DNA of 60,902 nt, taken from NCBI GenBank assembly GCA_023231475.1, contig JALJEE010001842.1, forward strand, positions 1 to 60,902, read 5' to 3'. The position numbers were made by a program, and so were the translations under genes. Shown here piece after piece: positions 48,123-59,718 of the stretch; within the stretch, counting starts at the first letter, position 1; every line of letters begins with the position of its first letter. The DNA is from Seison nebaliae (taxonomy: Eukaryota; Rotifera; Pararotatoria; Seisonacea; Seisonidae). The notes beneath the pieces are model-generated. The model was not told the DNA's origin, ran no database searches, and saw nothing but the letters and a program-made list of their open reading frames with translations.

Positions 48123-50764
48123 ATTGGAATTGGAAAAGTTTCTAATGGCTAGACATGAGAAAATGAATTTACTTTCATAAAATTAAAATAAACGATCTGA
48201 TTGTTGAATTTGTTCATTGATCAATGTATTTATGGAGAACAAATTTAATTGTCGTTTCTCGTTCCGATCAACAATCGATTGTGTCTTCTCATCACCACAA
48301 TGAATTTTCCTTTGGCTTCTTGACAATACGTCACTAGATAACATAATTATCTGACAAGGAGAATTTGATAACGAAATGAAAAGTTATCGATAAAAACAAT
48401 TAAAGAAAATCTTATTCCAAAATATAATAAAACTAAAGAATAATTCGCTTCGTTTCTATCCCTGTCATATCCGTTCAATATATTCTTAGTTTCTCTTACA
48501 TTACAAGAAATAATATGAATTCGAGAAATCTCATTGCTAGCGAGAAATACCGGAAATCTTTTTACAATATCAAACGATTACATTCTCCCGATTACTTTCG
48601 ATAAGAAAACATTATTACAAATAATTACATCGTTTCGTCCTATTTTATTAAGTTCCATAATTTTAATATAGTCCAATAATTTCGATAAACGAATAGAAAA
48701 ATAAAATGGAAAAAAATTTTCAATCGTTAGAAATATAAACTTTTTAAAACTTAATAAACAACAAAGGCACAAACTAAAAGTTCTGTTACTCTAAATAAAA
48801 AGTGGTAAGGAAAATATTAATGAAAATAGAACGATTGAACTGTATTGTGAAGCGCATTTGAACGACGCTTCTCTGATAAGAAACAGTTTCTTTTTTGATT
48901 CTAATTGTGTTTATTTATTTGAAATGAGAAGAATGTGGAATTTAACAATAAATCGTAACGGTATTATATCTGATTTTGAAAAGAAGAAGCACCGTTAAGA
49001 TGTGTTTTGAAGAATTCAGATAATGATTCAAAAACGGAGTGTTTTTTTTATATGTCTGTCATTAGTGAATGGAAGGAGTAATTTAGAGACATTCCTATTT
49101 AGCAGACTGTTTTTCTTTTTTCAAAAGATAGATCAGAAGAATTTCCTTCCGATCAAATGTCGTTCAATCGAATGTGAATTGGAGGATAGTAAGATGATTT
49201 TCAAAAGAACTTATTTCAAAAGAAATTAAAACAATGAAGAAAAATGGAGTGACGAAATGTTCGATCGATGAAAGTTAATGAAATGAAATCGATCGAATTC
49301 AATGTTACTCTATACAATTGATGAATGGATCTTGAAAATATTATTAATTCGCTTGATATCTTTACAATTGGAAAATATTTAACTCTTTCCTTTCTTTACT
49401 TTATTTCTTTCTTCGATGATTCTCGAATAAAACTAAAGAAAAGAACGAAACAATTAAGAGATACGCTAACTAGAAAATATTTCATATGAAAAATTAATGA
49501 AGATGAACGATAGAAGTTCAATTACAATAGAACAAAAGTCGTATCAGTATTAAGAATAGTTACTGTAAATAATAATATAGGTGAAAAACTACTAAAAAGA
49601 TTTCAATTCGACAATGATAATTTGAATTCGATCAAAATTTCCCCCTTATTCTTCTTCTTTCGGGAAAGTCGATGGAGGAGATAGAACAAAGATTCATGAT
49701 CGGATTGAGAGAATAGTTTCTCTGAAATTAAATTAAATTATCTATTCTCCTCTATTCTTCTATCTAATTCATCATCATTGTTGTGACGAGTGAATTATTA
49801 TCATTTTGACCAATCATTATCGATTAATGAACGATATCGTTTAATCAAAAAACAACGAATATGAAATCTGTTAATAAAATAAGAAGAATCAATTTGTTTG
49901 CTCATTGGATTTGATGACGTAATTGGATGGTGGAGGGGAAACCGGTTTAGATATTTATTCTGAGTTGAGAAATGTTGATGAGTCGATAATCGATAAAGGA
50001 TTTTTTTTGGTGTAATTCTTTTCAATTGAATTTGAGTAAGAAATGAGTTTTGTCGTCAAATGAAATTTGTTAATTTGACTAGTTGTTTGGAAGTAAGTCG
50101 ATTGACGATTGGTTTATTAATCGACATAATTCGTCGTCGATTGTATTAGAAGACGGAATGATGAAGGAGAGATGGATGGAGGATAAATGAAGATTGATAA
50201 AGGTTTTTGGAGGAAGAAGAAATTGATTCGATCTTCTTTTCGATATGATTCTCGTTGATGATATCTCGATTGTTATTTTTGATTAAACTTCAACTCCAAT
50301 TGGAAAGTTGACATACAATAATGATGTTAATCAATGAAAAACATATACGTCGATTTGATTGAATAAAATAAAATGTTGAATATCACCACATAACGGCGAT
50401 ATGTTTCTTATGATCATCGATATTTCTGACAATCACCAACAAGAGAATAAACATCCCATATTCTCTCGTCGTTTAACTAAACATCATTTTCTTCGAATGT
50501 GTATTCGTGTAAATTTATGACACTATAAAATAAGTAAACGCGTCATATAGCGGTTGTTGTTAGGGAGGGCAGAGCGAAAATGAATGATCAAACAGTATCG
50601 GAAGATTTCCACTGAAAAAAGAAAAGGTAAAGTAAATTAAAAAGAAATTTCTTTTCTTTTATATTTGTCAATATCGATAATAGAATCAAAAGAATTTACA
50701 TTTAATGTTACTGGCCAACTCAGTCATACTATAACTAGTAACTTGTCGAAGATGATTGTAGGTA

Positions 50765-50783
50765 ACCGTAGTCAGACTACGGT
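50765..50783. repeat. Perfect inverted repeat, 9-bp arms
   Basis: ACCGTAGTC, one base, then GACTACGGT. This is a near-palindrome in GC-richer sequence and may be a dimeric protein-binding site. Only the symmetry is observed. Confidence 0.6.
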
Positions 50784-53714
50784 AGTCTTGAGAGAAGTTG
50801 AAAGAAAGTTTGTCGCGCAATCAGTTCGCTCTCGGGTTATGAAAGGCAAAAAAATTTAAGTGAAATTTTTTGTGGGAACGATTGTTTATTGGCACACTTC
50901 ATTGAACGAGATATATAGCCCGCCAAAATGAAAGGACTAAATAAAAGGAACTAACTATACTATCAATCCATGCACCATTAGTATAACCATTACCACAAAC
51001 AATTGGTAATACATTCCATTCGCGTCATCATAAATGGAATCTCTACTGAAACTATTAGAATTACTCTTCAATTCAATCCATTTCCTTCTATTCTAACTAA
51101 ATATGTTTCGGCTCAATCTACATACACATGTTTGGAGTCATATCAATCAATAATTCGTCGATTTCACTTCTATTGTCGAAATGAGAGTATGTTGAGTGGC
51201 ATCGCTAAAATGTCTAAATAGCCGAATAATTCGTCTTATAAAAATTCTTAATCGATCATATATCTCATGAAGACACTTCTTGTTCATTAATCTATCCAAA
51301 TCTTCAAGTTGAAGAGAATCAGATTTTAACTATTAACTACTTACATAACATTTCATACTTGATCAAACATTTATAGAATTCTAATAATAGAATATACAGA
51401 ATGAAAATTAATTTGTCAATGGAATGAATTTTGTTTAAGTGTATTGAACATAATTCTTAGATTTTTGGAATTGATTAATTATTGACAATATTGTGAGTAG
51501 AGAATGAGAAGAATACTTGAAAGGATCATAATAATATTAAGATTTCTCAGTTTGATTTAAGGATAACATTGAAAGGATCTTATGTAAATATTGAACATAA
51601 ATCGATAAGAGAGATTTGAAGTGAACGAAAATATGAACGGGATTTTCTTATGTCGATCCATTTCAATCTATTAGCTACAATGTTACCCGTTCATTAAGAG
51701 GGGGACAATTCCCAAATAATAAGAGGATATACTTCTGATATATATTACTCTTTAACTTATCAACTTACTTCTATTCTTTTTTCTGTTTGTTTTCTCGAAG
51801 TCTAATAATTTAAGCTTCTCCCCAAAAAAATTCTTTCGTATATTAGCGGCTTCAGACGACGCTTATTTGTAAGTTCAAGATTTGTTAAAACACTTGAAAG
51901 AATGGAAAAGTGACGAAACTCATAGGAATGAATGAAGTTTTCTTGAGGAAATGAAGCGATTGTTCGTTCAGTTTGACTCGAATGTTCGGTCACACTATGT
52001 TTTTGCATGTAGATATGGTATATGATTAATGTGTGTGATTTGTGGGGAAAATAATATGATGAAATTCTTTCCCTTATTCTTTCGCCAAGATAATTTGAGG
52101 ACGATCTTTTTTAGTTCTTGCAACTTATTCCAACGAGAATTTCAATAAATTAATGATATCGTTTATCTGATAATAGAATAGCAAGCACTCAACATTTTCT
52201 TAAATATTTGCTCGATTAATGGCGACCAAACTAGAAAAAATTTCGAATGAAGTGTCAAATTGATCAGTTCATCATATTTGTTTTCACATTTAATGATTCA
52301 ATCGCTCCTAATGTCTCTATCTATAATTGTTTTTTTGTTAGAACTCAAATCGATTCACGTTTTTCCTTTTTGAGAAAAACAAGATATTCCTCTACTTTAA
52401 ACTTTACTTAAGAAATTTACACTAGAAAAACTGGTTAAATGTCATTCATTGTTGATCATCTCAACGGAACTGTTAAGGCTTCCTCTGAAACCAAAGTCAC
52501 CTGAATAAGTAACTTTATTCTTGCATTCTTCTGTCATCATTTCATTATTAAGAAGACTTTTAACCTTAAATTCTTCACATCATAACATTCTACCATCGGA
52601 TATATTCTGTCAAAGTTTTCCGATTTTTGAAAGTTTATTTGAATATAAGTTTAATTGGTTCATTTCTGCTAATTTCAATCTTCCAACATCTCTTAATCAT
52701 CAGCAATTATGATATTAAACAATTGACATCCTGTTAAAATAATAACTTCCAATCCTTTTCATACTAGAAATAATATATTTTCATATAATTTTACATTCAA
52801 TCAACACTTTCAATTGAATATATTAAGTTTCAAATAATTTTAAGCAAATAAAATAATTATTTATAATAAAGAGTAAAAAAACTGTCAAAAATTTATTCAA
52901 AAATAAAAGAACAAAACCTTGATAGGGACTCCGTAATCTAAATCGGTGACAGAATAATAGAAATAACAAAAAATATTGGAAAGTCGTATTAATTGTTTGG
53001 TTCAAATTTTACAGCGTAAGGATTTTCAAGAATTTGATAATGTAGATTCTTCGTCGAAATCTTTCTTTTAATTACTTACTAACAAATGTAAATCTAGTTG
53101 TTGAAATTGTAAAATGATTTTAAACGAACGCATAATTTGTCTAAAATTTTAATGATTTGATGTGTTGCTTTCAGTTGACTTTTCTAATTAAATTTAAAGC
53201 TTCTATTTAATAATATTTAAAGCTTAAAACTATTCTATGTTTATATTATACATATGTATATGTATGAATGCTCTTCCTACGTAAAGGGTTTACTAAAATT
53301 GACAATTTCTTGAAAGAATTATAGAAATACTCTGATGTTTTCTATAATATTGTTTGTCTGTTCACTAACCGAGATGTTAGTAAGGATTCATTGTTTCCTG
53401 TCAATTTTGACTTCGGCGATTTCATCTGTCCACTTCTATTCTTTAGAGTCCTTCTCGAAAAGAAATATCACAGTTCCATCATTCCAATCGTTCACAGACT
53501 TCCACACTACTGGAATAAATATCAGATGCACATAACAACTAAGCGACGTCTCTCATTTGGTAATATGAGAAAATTTCTTTAGACATTTGTGAAAATATTA
53601 TTTTTTATTTGTAAATAAGAAAATATATTAAATATTAAGAAAGATAGATAGATATGAATTATTTTCTTTTTTTTAATGAAATTCCCGACGGGATAAATCG
53701 AAATATTATTGACC

Positions 53715-53774
53715 GATCTCCTTCTTTACGATCAGTGGTAGGAGATCTCTATGTTGCGTGAGACGTGCGTCTCA
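53715..53774. ncRNA. Pair of adjacent hairpins in a GC-richer island
   Basis: GATCTCCT (53715-53722) pairs with AGGAGATC (53740-53747), and TGAGAC (53759-53764) pairs with GTCTCA (53769-53774) around a GTGC loop. The surrounding 200 bp has higher GC than the flanks and no long open frame. It could be a structured RNA or an old transposon end. No known family recognised. Confidence 0.2.
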
Positions 53775-54332
53775 TCGTTGTGGCGTTTGGAACGTGTATA
53801 GATCACTGCGCTAAGTACGACCCAATATAACTTTCGATATTCATAATACGTTGTTTCGGGATTATGCGTGGAACATGTGTAGACTCATTCAAATGCAACC
53901 AATATTCGACAACTGCACTACACACGACCATAATGAGAAAATTTTATTGACTAAGGAATGTAGTGTGGAAAGCAAAGGAAGATAAATAAAGTTCATTTCT
54001 TTAAAATGTTAATAATTGTAGGTTTACAGTTCACCAATTGGTTGATTATATATACAAATTATATGGATGTATTGATGATGGATAAATTGTGTCGCAAATG
54101 AGAAAAGTACTAACAATGAATAAGATGATTCAAAAAAAAAGGTAAAAAATAGATTCGTTCCAATGAATGTAGAAAGAGAGAGAGAGACAGAGAGATTATT
54201 AAAGGATGAAATGGTTGGAAGCAGATAAATTGCTATTATTTGTAATCTTTTGGAATAATTGTATATTTTTATGAAACTAATTTTACACAATTTTAATGAA
54301 ATATAAAGAGGTGAAAAGAAATTTTTTTTTCT

Positions 54333-56138
54333 TTACCAAATAATGTTTAATCGCTCAATATTTTGGTAGTCACATAGAGAATCGATATCCTTCTTGAATT
54401 GATGGAAGGAGGGGAGGAATGATGATGTTGATTTAATTTCAATCAATTCCAAATGAGAGATTGGCCAGTCGTTAATGTTGGCAGATGAGGAAGTATCGTT
54501 CAATTCTGTTTCTTCATCAATCGGTAATGCGTTCAAACAGGACGAGATAGCAGATAAAGAGAAAACATATTGATGTTGATCATAATTAATCGTATTCCTC
54601 TCTCGACATAAGAAACAACTTTGATCGATCGATCCACTCAATTGTTGTTTCATTTGAATAAATCGTTTAATTTGGTCTATGGATGAGAAGACACATCGAT
54701 TGACACGGAATGAATCCTCAATACTATCCGCCATCATCGTACATAAATTATTATCATAATCCAATGGTAGACGATAATAAACGTCTCTAAAATATTTCAA
54801 CCAATTATTCATATTTCGATTAGTATCCTCTGTTTGACATTCAACAATTTCACCTCGTTCTAATAAAGCATAAATGAATGCATCACCAATAAATTCTTTC
54901 ATATTATTCGCTTTCAATCGTTTTAATCGTTTCAAATATTTGTTTCTTAAAACGAATGCAGCTAAATCAAAACTCGATTTCTTTATAGAATTACAAGCGA
55001 ATTTTGAATCATCTGTATCGTCCCATCCCGAAATATTTAATTCGACGATATTTTTACACAAATGAATGAATTTGATAAGATCTTGTGTCGTTATACAGAT
55101 ACTACCACTCACATCCAGAACTTGAACGAATCCTCCTAAAATTTTATTGTTTATTCTCGTTGGTAACATTTGAGTAAGAAGCCAGTTGGTGCATCGAATT
55201 TCTTTCTTTTTCTTTCGAATTTCTTCTCGTCTTTTCTTTTTCTTCTCTCGTTTTTCATCTCCTTCATTCCAATCGATTAATTGTCTATATGAGATGATTT
55301 TCCATATATTTGGATGTTTTAATAAATTATAGAAAGTGTGATTAGTTCGACTTAATCTACACATATCTCCCAAACTCAAATATTTCATCACTTCTATTTG
55401 AATACTCAAAGGCAATCCAATGAAGGATCGTCGTGTTCGATTTAATTCTTCTCTTATTTCCTTTAAATTAATTCCTTTCAATTCCATCGACATTAATGAT
55501 GATTCTGTTTCGTTATCGATTTCTTCGATTTTTGTTGACGTTTCATTTAAAACAGAAAGAATTGACGTTTCAATAAGAACTTGATCGGCATAACCATAAA
55601 TCTCATCTCGATGTAATTTGATGACGGAATTCCTCATTGTAAGTAATTCACCGGTTGAGAAATAACCGCAGAGCATTGGTTGAAAAATATCCTCCTCCAA
55701 TTTCATATGTGGCAAAAAGAAATTTTTGAATTTTAACATTTTCTTCTGCAATTCCGCACACATTAATCGAAATTCGAATGTATTATTATGTGAGAGAACG
55801 ATATCTCCATTCAAATCAATTCCGATACGAATAGCTGGTTCCAATATGTTGAAAATAGGAGTAATATAATCATGTGAATGACATTCACAAACTAATTTCA
55901 TTTCCACTTCATTCTGTTTCTCAATCTTCTCTTTCAATCGTTCTAAAATTATCGTATTTTCAATTCGTTCATGAAAAAGAAATTCATTGAATGTTCTCTC
56001 AATATTCTTCAACGAATTCAACGTCTTCTCCAAATTACATTTGTGTTCGATCTCGTAACATGCATTCCTTATTAATTGTCGCATGCGTAAATGTGGAGTG
56101 AAGAAGACGTCAATTTTTCCTTCTTTGAGAACTTCCAT
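54333..56138 (-). CDS. FBXL5: FBXL5-like hemerythrin F-box protein (iron sensor)
   Basis: One frame of 601 residues; the true ATG is at 56138, as the codon before it is GTG. The N-terminal hemerythrin-like domain keeps the di-iron ligand pattern of FBXL5: TPHLRMRQ (His16), LFHERIEN (His56, Glu57, Glu60), CECHSHD (His87/89) and LPHMKLEEDIFQPML (His144, Glu148). An F-box follows (about 240-285, PLSIQIEVMKYLSL), then leucine-rich repeats. In mammals FBXL5 is the SCF receptor that degrades IRP2 when iron is plentiful; the hemerythrin domain senses iron. This protein ends about 90 residues earlier than human FBXL5 and lacks the final LRR segment with the 2Fe-2S cysteines. A GTAAAG sequence at the stop could be a donor, but I found no downstream exon. 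Confidence 0.9.
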   Translation of the reverse strand: MEVLKEGKIDVFFTPHLRMRQLIRNACYEIEHKCNLEKTLNSLKNIERTFNEFLFHERIENTIILERLKEKIEKQNEVEMKLVCECHSHDYITPIFNILEPAIRIGIDLNGDIVLSHNNTFEFRLMCAELQKKMLKFKNFFLPHMKLEEDIFQPMLCGYFSTGELLTMRNSVIKLHRDEIYGYADQVLIETSILSVLNETSTKIEEIDNETESSLMSMELKGINLKEIREELNRTRRSFIGLPLSIQIEVMKYLSLGDMCRLSRTNHTFYNLLKHPNIWKIISYRQLIDWNEGDEKREKKKKRREEIRKKKKEIRCTNWLLTQMLPTRINNKILGGFVQVLDVSGSICITTQDLIKFIHLCKNIVELNISGWDDTDDSKFACNSIKKSSFDLAAFVLRNKYLKRLKRLKANNMKEFIGDAFIYALLERGEIVECQTEDTNRNMNNWLKYFRDVYYRLPLDYDNNLCTMMADSIEDSFRVNRCVFSSIDQIKRFIQMKQQLSGSIDQSCFLCRERNTINYDQHQYVFSLSAISSCLNALPIDEETELNDTSSSANINDWPISHLELIEIKSTSSFLPSFHQFKKDIDSLCDYQNIERLNIIW

Positions 56139-57028
56139 CACTCACTAGATCGTTTTTATTCCCGAAAGGAAATTCATTAGGCAATTTATCTTTCTCTATT
56201 CTCCTCCATTCATAAAGAAAAAGAAATGAGAAATTAATTGTTATTTGAGATGATGTCATAAAATATTAATATGTTTCTTCTTTAATAAGAAATCATTCAA
56301 GCGATATATCACCACAATCATCCACCTCTATTCCACTATTGATCCAGGAAGTGATCGCTTTCGATAAATAGAAAGAACAGATAACTATTATTAACGAAAA
56401 ATGATAATTGAAGAATAAATTGAAATTAAATTTTATAATTTAAGCTTAAACTTTAAATATCAAAAAATTTAAAGTAATAATTTCTCATGAATTTCCATCA
56501 CAATCTTTCTCCACTCTTCCATTTACCACCAATAAACGTATTTCCTCTATACACATTATTTTGTGTAGACGATATTCCTTTTTTTGGAAATCCAATTTTT
56601 TATTATACATCTTATGAATGAAAATTCTCAATCCATTTCTAAATTTTCCACTTTCGTCTATTTATATATACACATAATCGATTAACATATCAATCGTTCG
56701 TTGCCCACATGTACAAATTGATATGTGTTTGAATACAAACGAGTTTTAACTGAACTATAAAGAAGTTAATCTCGTCTCTCACCCCTCCCCACACCCTCCA
56801 TCGATATTGACCATCAATTAATAATGTATTTCAATTCCCCCCACACTAATTGATGGATGTACAAGTGTAAAAGAATTATCTTCTTCTCTCCATTCGCACT
56901 TAATAATCTAGTTCGATAGAAGAAATATGAAGAAGTGACGAGAGAGAAGAGGAAGCGGTTGTATGTCCTTCTCGTTCCTGTTGAGGAGAGTGAACAACAA
57001 ATTCTTTTAAACCGGAAGACGTCCAATA
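56139..57028. other. Intergenic region, 0.9 kb, FBXL5 upstream
   Basis: Holds the FBXL5 promoter and the 3' flank of the orphan gene at 57,029. A pyrimidine-rich stretch lies near 56,775-56,800. No gene seen. Confidence 0.5.
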
Positions 57029-57347
57029 TCAATAACAAAACATCTCATAATCAATCGGAATGAATCCAATTGCATCATGTCTCGAGAGGTGATGTTGTCG
57101 AAAGAATATTCCTGTCCATTCTCTGTCTTCTAATTTCTCATAAACAATCATTCTTCCCTTCTCATTTCTGGCTGTTGTTGCCACAGAGATGAATTTGATA
57201 TATAGAGAAAGAGTAATGATCATTCGGTAAACAGGATTTGAGATGACCTTCCTCCTCCAATTTTCTTTTTTTATCCGTTTCCAATCGAACAGCTTCTTGA
57301 TTCTCTTCCGTTGTCCAACTAGACGAATAAAAACAATTCTCTTTCAT
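57029..57347 (-). CDS. Two-exon orphan gene, about 85 residues
   Basis: Two overlapping short frames become one protein when a 61-bp intron (57232-57172, GTTTAC donor, CAACAG acceptor) is removed. Exon 1 is 57347-57233 and exon 2 is 57171-57029. The product starts at an ATG, has a hydrophilic helical half (EAVRLETDKKRKLEEEGHLK), and ends in a compact half with WTGIFFRQHH, DAIGFIPIDYEMF and a final Cys-Tyr. Its codon use and residue mix look protein-like, and intron size and donor type match neighbouring genes. A good acceptor lies just before the ATG, so there may be a 5' exon. I recognise no family. It sits between FBXL5 and IBA57, divergent from the latter. Confidence 0.45.
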
Positions 57348-57884
57348 CTCGTTTCTAAAAAGGAATAATTGAAATTCTCTTTCATCATTTATCTTTTTTC
57401 GTTCGTCTCAATTCTATTATATCACATTCACAATACTCGAAACTCAACAATAATTAATTGGGTCGATAAATAATAATAATAATAATCATCAAATAAATAA
57501 ATAAGAAAATAATTTTCTTTAATATTCTTTAAGAGAAATCGGTTAATGTTGTTGTTTTTTCCGAATATGAAAATTATTTTTCTCCTTTCGACATTTCCAA
57601 CTCTTTTGACTTTTTCTTCAAAAAGAAACAACATTTCTGTTTATTTCCTCTATTAATTTTTTTCTTTTTAACAACTAAATGACTAATTAATTCGAATTAA
57701 TATTGAACATAAAAAAACAAAATTAAAAAAATATTTTTTTTTTTTAAATTAAATTTCAAATTAGAAACTGTTTGCATCACGGTGAAAAAAATAAAGATTG
57801 GAAGAAGATTCATAGACACATTCGAATTATTAAAGAGAGAATCAATTTTGGAAGTGGAAAAATACGCATATAGAATGAGACAAT
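57348..57884. other. Divergent upstream region, orphan gene / IBA57
   Basis: 537 bp of very AT-rich DNA with long A and T runs near 57,650-57,750. It should contain the IBA57 promoter and perhaps a first exon of the orphan gene. A small (TAA)n run lies near 57,467-57,485. Confidence 0.5.
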
Positions 57885-59718
57885 ATGATGTCGTGTTTCA
57901 ATCAAATCAATCGTTTTTATATCAATACAATTTCATATTGTTTAAGACCGACATGTCTTTCATCAATCATTCATCTCAACGCATCAGTTAATGATCAATT
58001 GAATTATTCGACCAATTCGTCGACGTCAAATGTGTCATCGACGGATGTGACATCGAAAGACACCGGACAAAACTTAATAAGTTTATTGGAATTGAAGAAA
58101 CGTGAAGAGGAGACACTTCAGAAAAGAATGAATGGAATTCTTTCTCGTTCATCTAAAAAGAATGATGAGATCGTCTCTCCAACTACTTCTCCTACAATGG
58201 AATCGTTGAGAAATGATATTCAATCACGAAAAATCCGTTTCCATCATGAACCGCCCGAATATTATCCCGATAAGAAATCGGTGAATGATAATTGTTCGAA
58301 AGTTCAGACGGAAAAGAAAACTTTTTCACTTCATCGATTATCTGGGAATACTCGATCTCTCGTTTTGATTAAAGGAGATGAAGCTGCTACATTCCTTCAA
58401 GGTATTTTAACTAATGATATTCTTCATCTCAAAAAACGAGATTGTTGTTATTCATTTTTATTAAATGCTCGAGTTAATTTTTTTCTTATTTCTCTATCTA
58501 AAACTATTATTAACAATCTCTCATGTTTATAGGGACGAATATTATATGATGCTATTGTTTATCGATGTGGCGAGTATGATCATTTATTCCCATCATATAA
58601 AGGAAATCAATCATTTCTATTAGAAGTTGATCGAAAGGCAGTAAATGATGTGATGAAACTTCTTCAACTATATCGTTTAAGAAGACAAGTTCATTCATTC
58701 TTTTTTTATTCGATTTCTTGAAATTAATGAAATCTTTTTAATAAAAATATCTTTAATAGATCTCAATCGATGTAATATCACGTGATATTATTAGTATTTG
58801 GACAGCTGTTCCCATTATTAATTCGATGGAAGATCATTCTTTAGAATTGTTGAAATTTTTTTTTGAAACAAATTTCTCGATCATTAAATAATTTTAAATA
58901 AAATAGATATGGCGATTCAGCAGAAGAGATTGTCATTTCAATGAATCAAGATCCCAGACATTCGAGTATGGGATATCGATTATTGATTGATGAACAATCG
59001 ATGATTGTTAATTTACGTCAACCTTCACCCATTAATTGTTCGTTATATAAAATCTCTTTTTTTTTTATTTATAATTATTTTCTAGTAAATAATCATTTGA
59101 CTGATTGTCGTTCACAGGAATTAGACGCATTACATTATCGTCGATGGTTATATTCGATTGGTGTTTGTGAAGGATATGAAGATATTCCTCTCAACAAGGC
59201 TATTCCATTTGAGTATAATGGAGATTTGTTGAAAGCCATATCTTTTGATAAAGGATGTTATATTGGACAAGAATTAGTAAGTAAAACTTATCATACAGGT
59301 GTCATTCGAAAACGAATCGTTCCCATCAAATTAATAAAGTTTTTCTTTCAAAAATTTATTCTCCCAAACATTTTCTCTCAAAACATCAGTGTTCCATTAT
59401 GTGAATCACAACGCGATTCTATGATTTATATTGGAGACAATAACAAACCGATCGGAAGAATTCGAGGAAATGTTGGAGAATATGGTGTGGCTCTATTGAA
59501 GATGGAAGATGTAAAAACCATCATCCAAAAACAAAATGATTCGTCACCAAATTCTTCATTTCTCACTTGTCGAGGAGAACCTGATGGACATGAAGTTTCG
59601 ATCAAATCCATTTTAATCTTTTTCATTTTCTCTCTTTCACCAGATTAAAATTAGAATATCAATTCCACAATGGTGGCCAAAAGATTCGAATCATTTATCG
59701 AAAAAATTATTTTCTTAA
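57885..59718 (+). CDS. IBA57: IBA57, mitochondrial iron-sulfur assembly factor
   Basis: Six exons (57885-58472, 58533-58688, 58760-58848, 58907-59037, 59086-59594, 59644-59718) encode 515 residues, longer than human IBA57 (about 356) because of an extended N-terminus. The first ~20 residues lack acidic residues and could be a mitochondrial presequence. Folate-binding-protein-like blocks follow: LSGNTRSLVLIKGDEAATFL, FLLNAR-GRILYDAIVY, MGYRLL, the hallmark KGCYIGQE (about 377-384), HTGVIRKRIVPI, and the family ending IPQWWPKD. IBA57 works with ISCA1/ISCA2 in maturation of mitochondrial 4Fe-4S proteins. The terminal WWP is recovered only by splicing the last 49-bp intron. Two methionines open the frame; either could be used. 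Confidence 0.93.

Larger units (their letters stand above)
48123..54332. other. Gene-free region of 6.2 kb upstream of goosecoid
   Basis: No convincing exon on either strand; open frames are short and most begin with non-ATG codons. It lies 5' of goosecoid, and 3' of FBXL5, so it is the likely home of goosecoid enhancers and possibly a missing first exon. Two structured spots are listed separately (50,765-50,783 and 53,715-53,774). A (GA)n tract lies at about 54,174-54,193. Confidence 0.5.

Noticed and set aside
50665-50859. 64-residue plus-strand frame downstream of a TATA-like sequence
   Set aside because: It begins with TTG, not ATG, and I saw no phase-compatible upstream exon.
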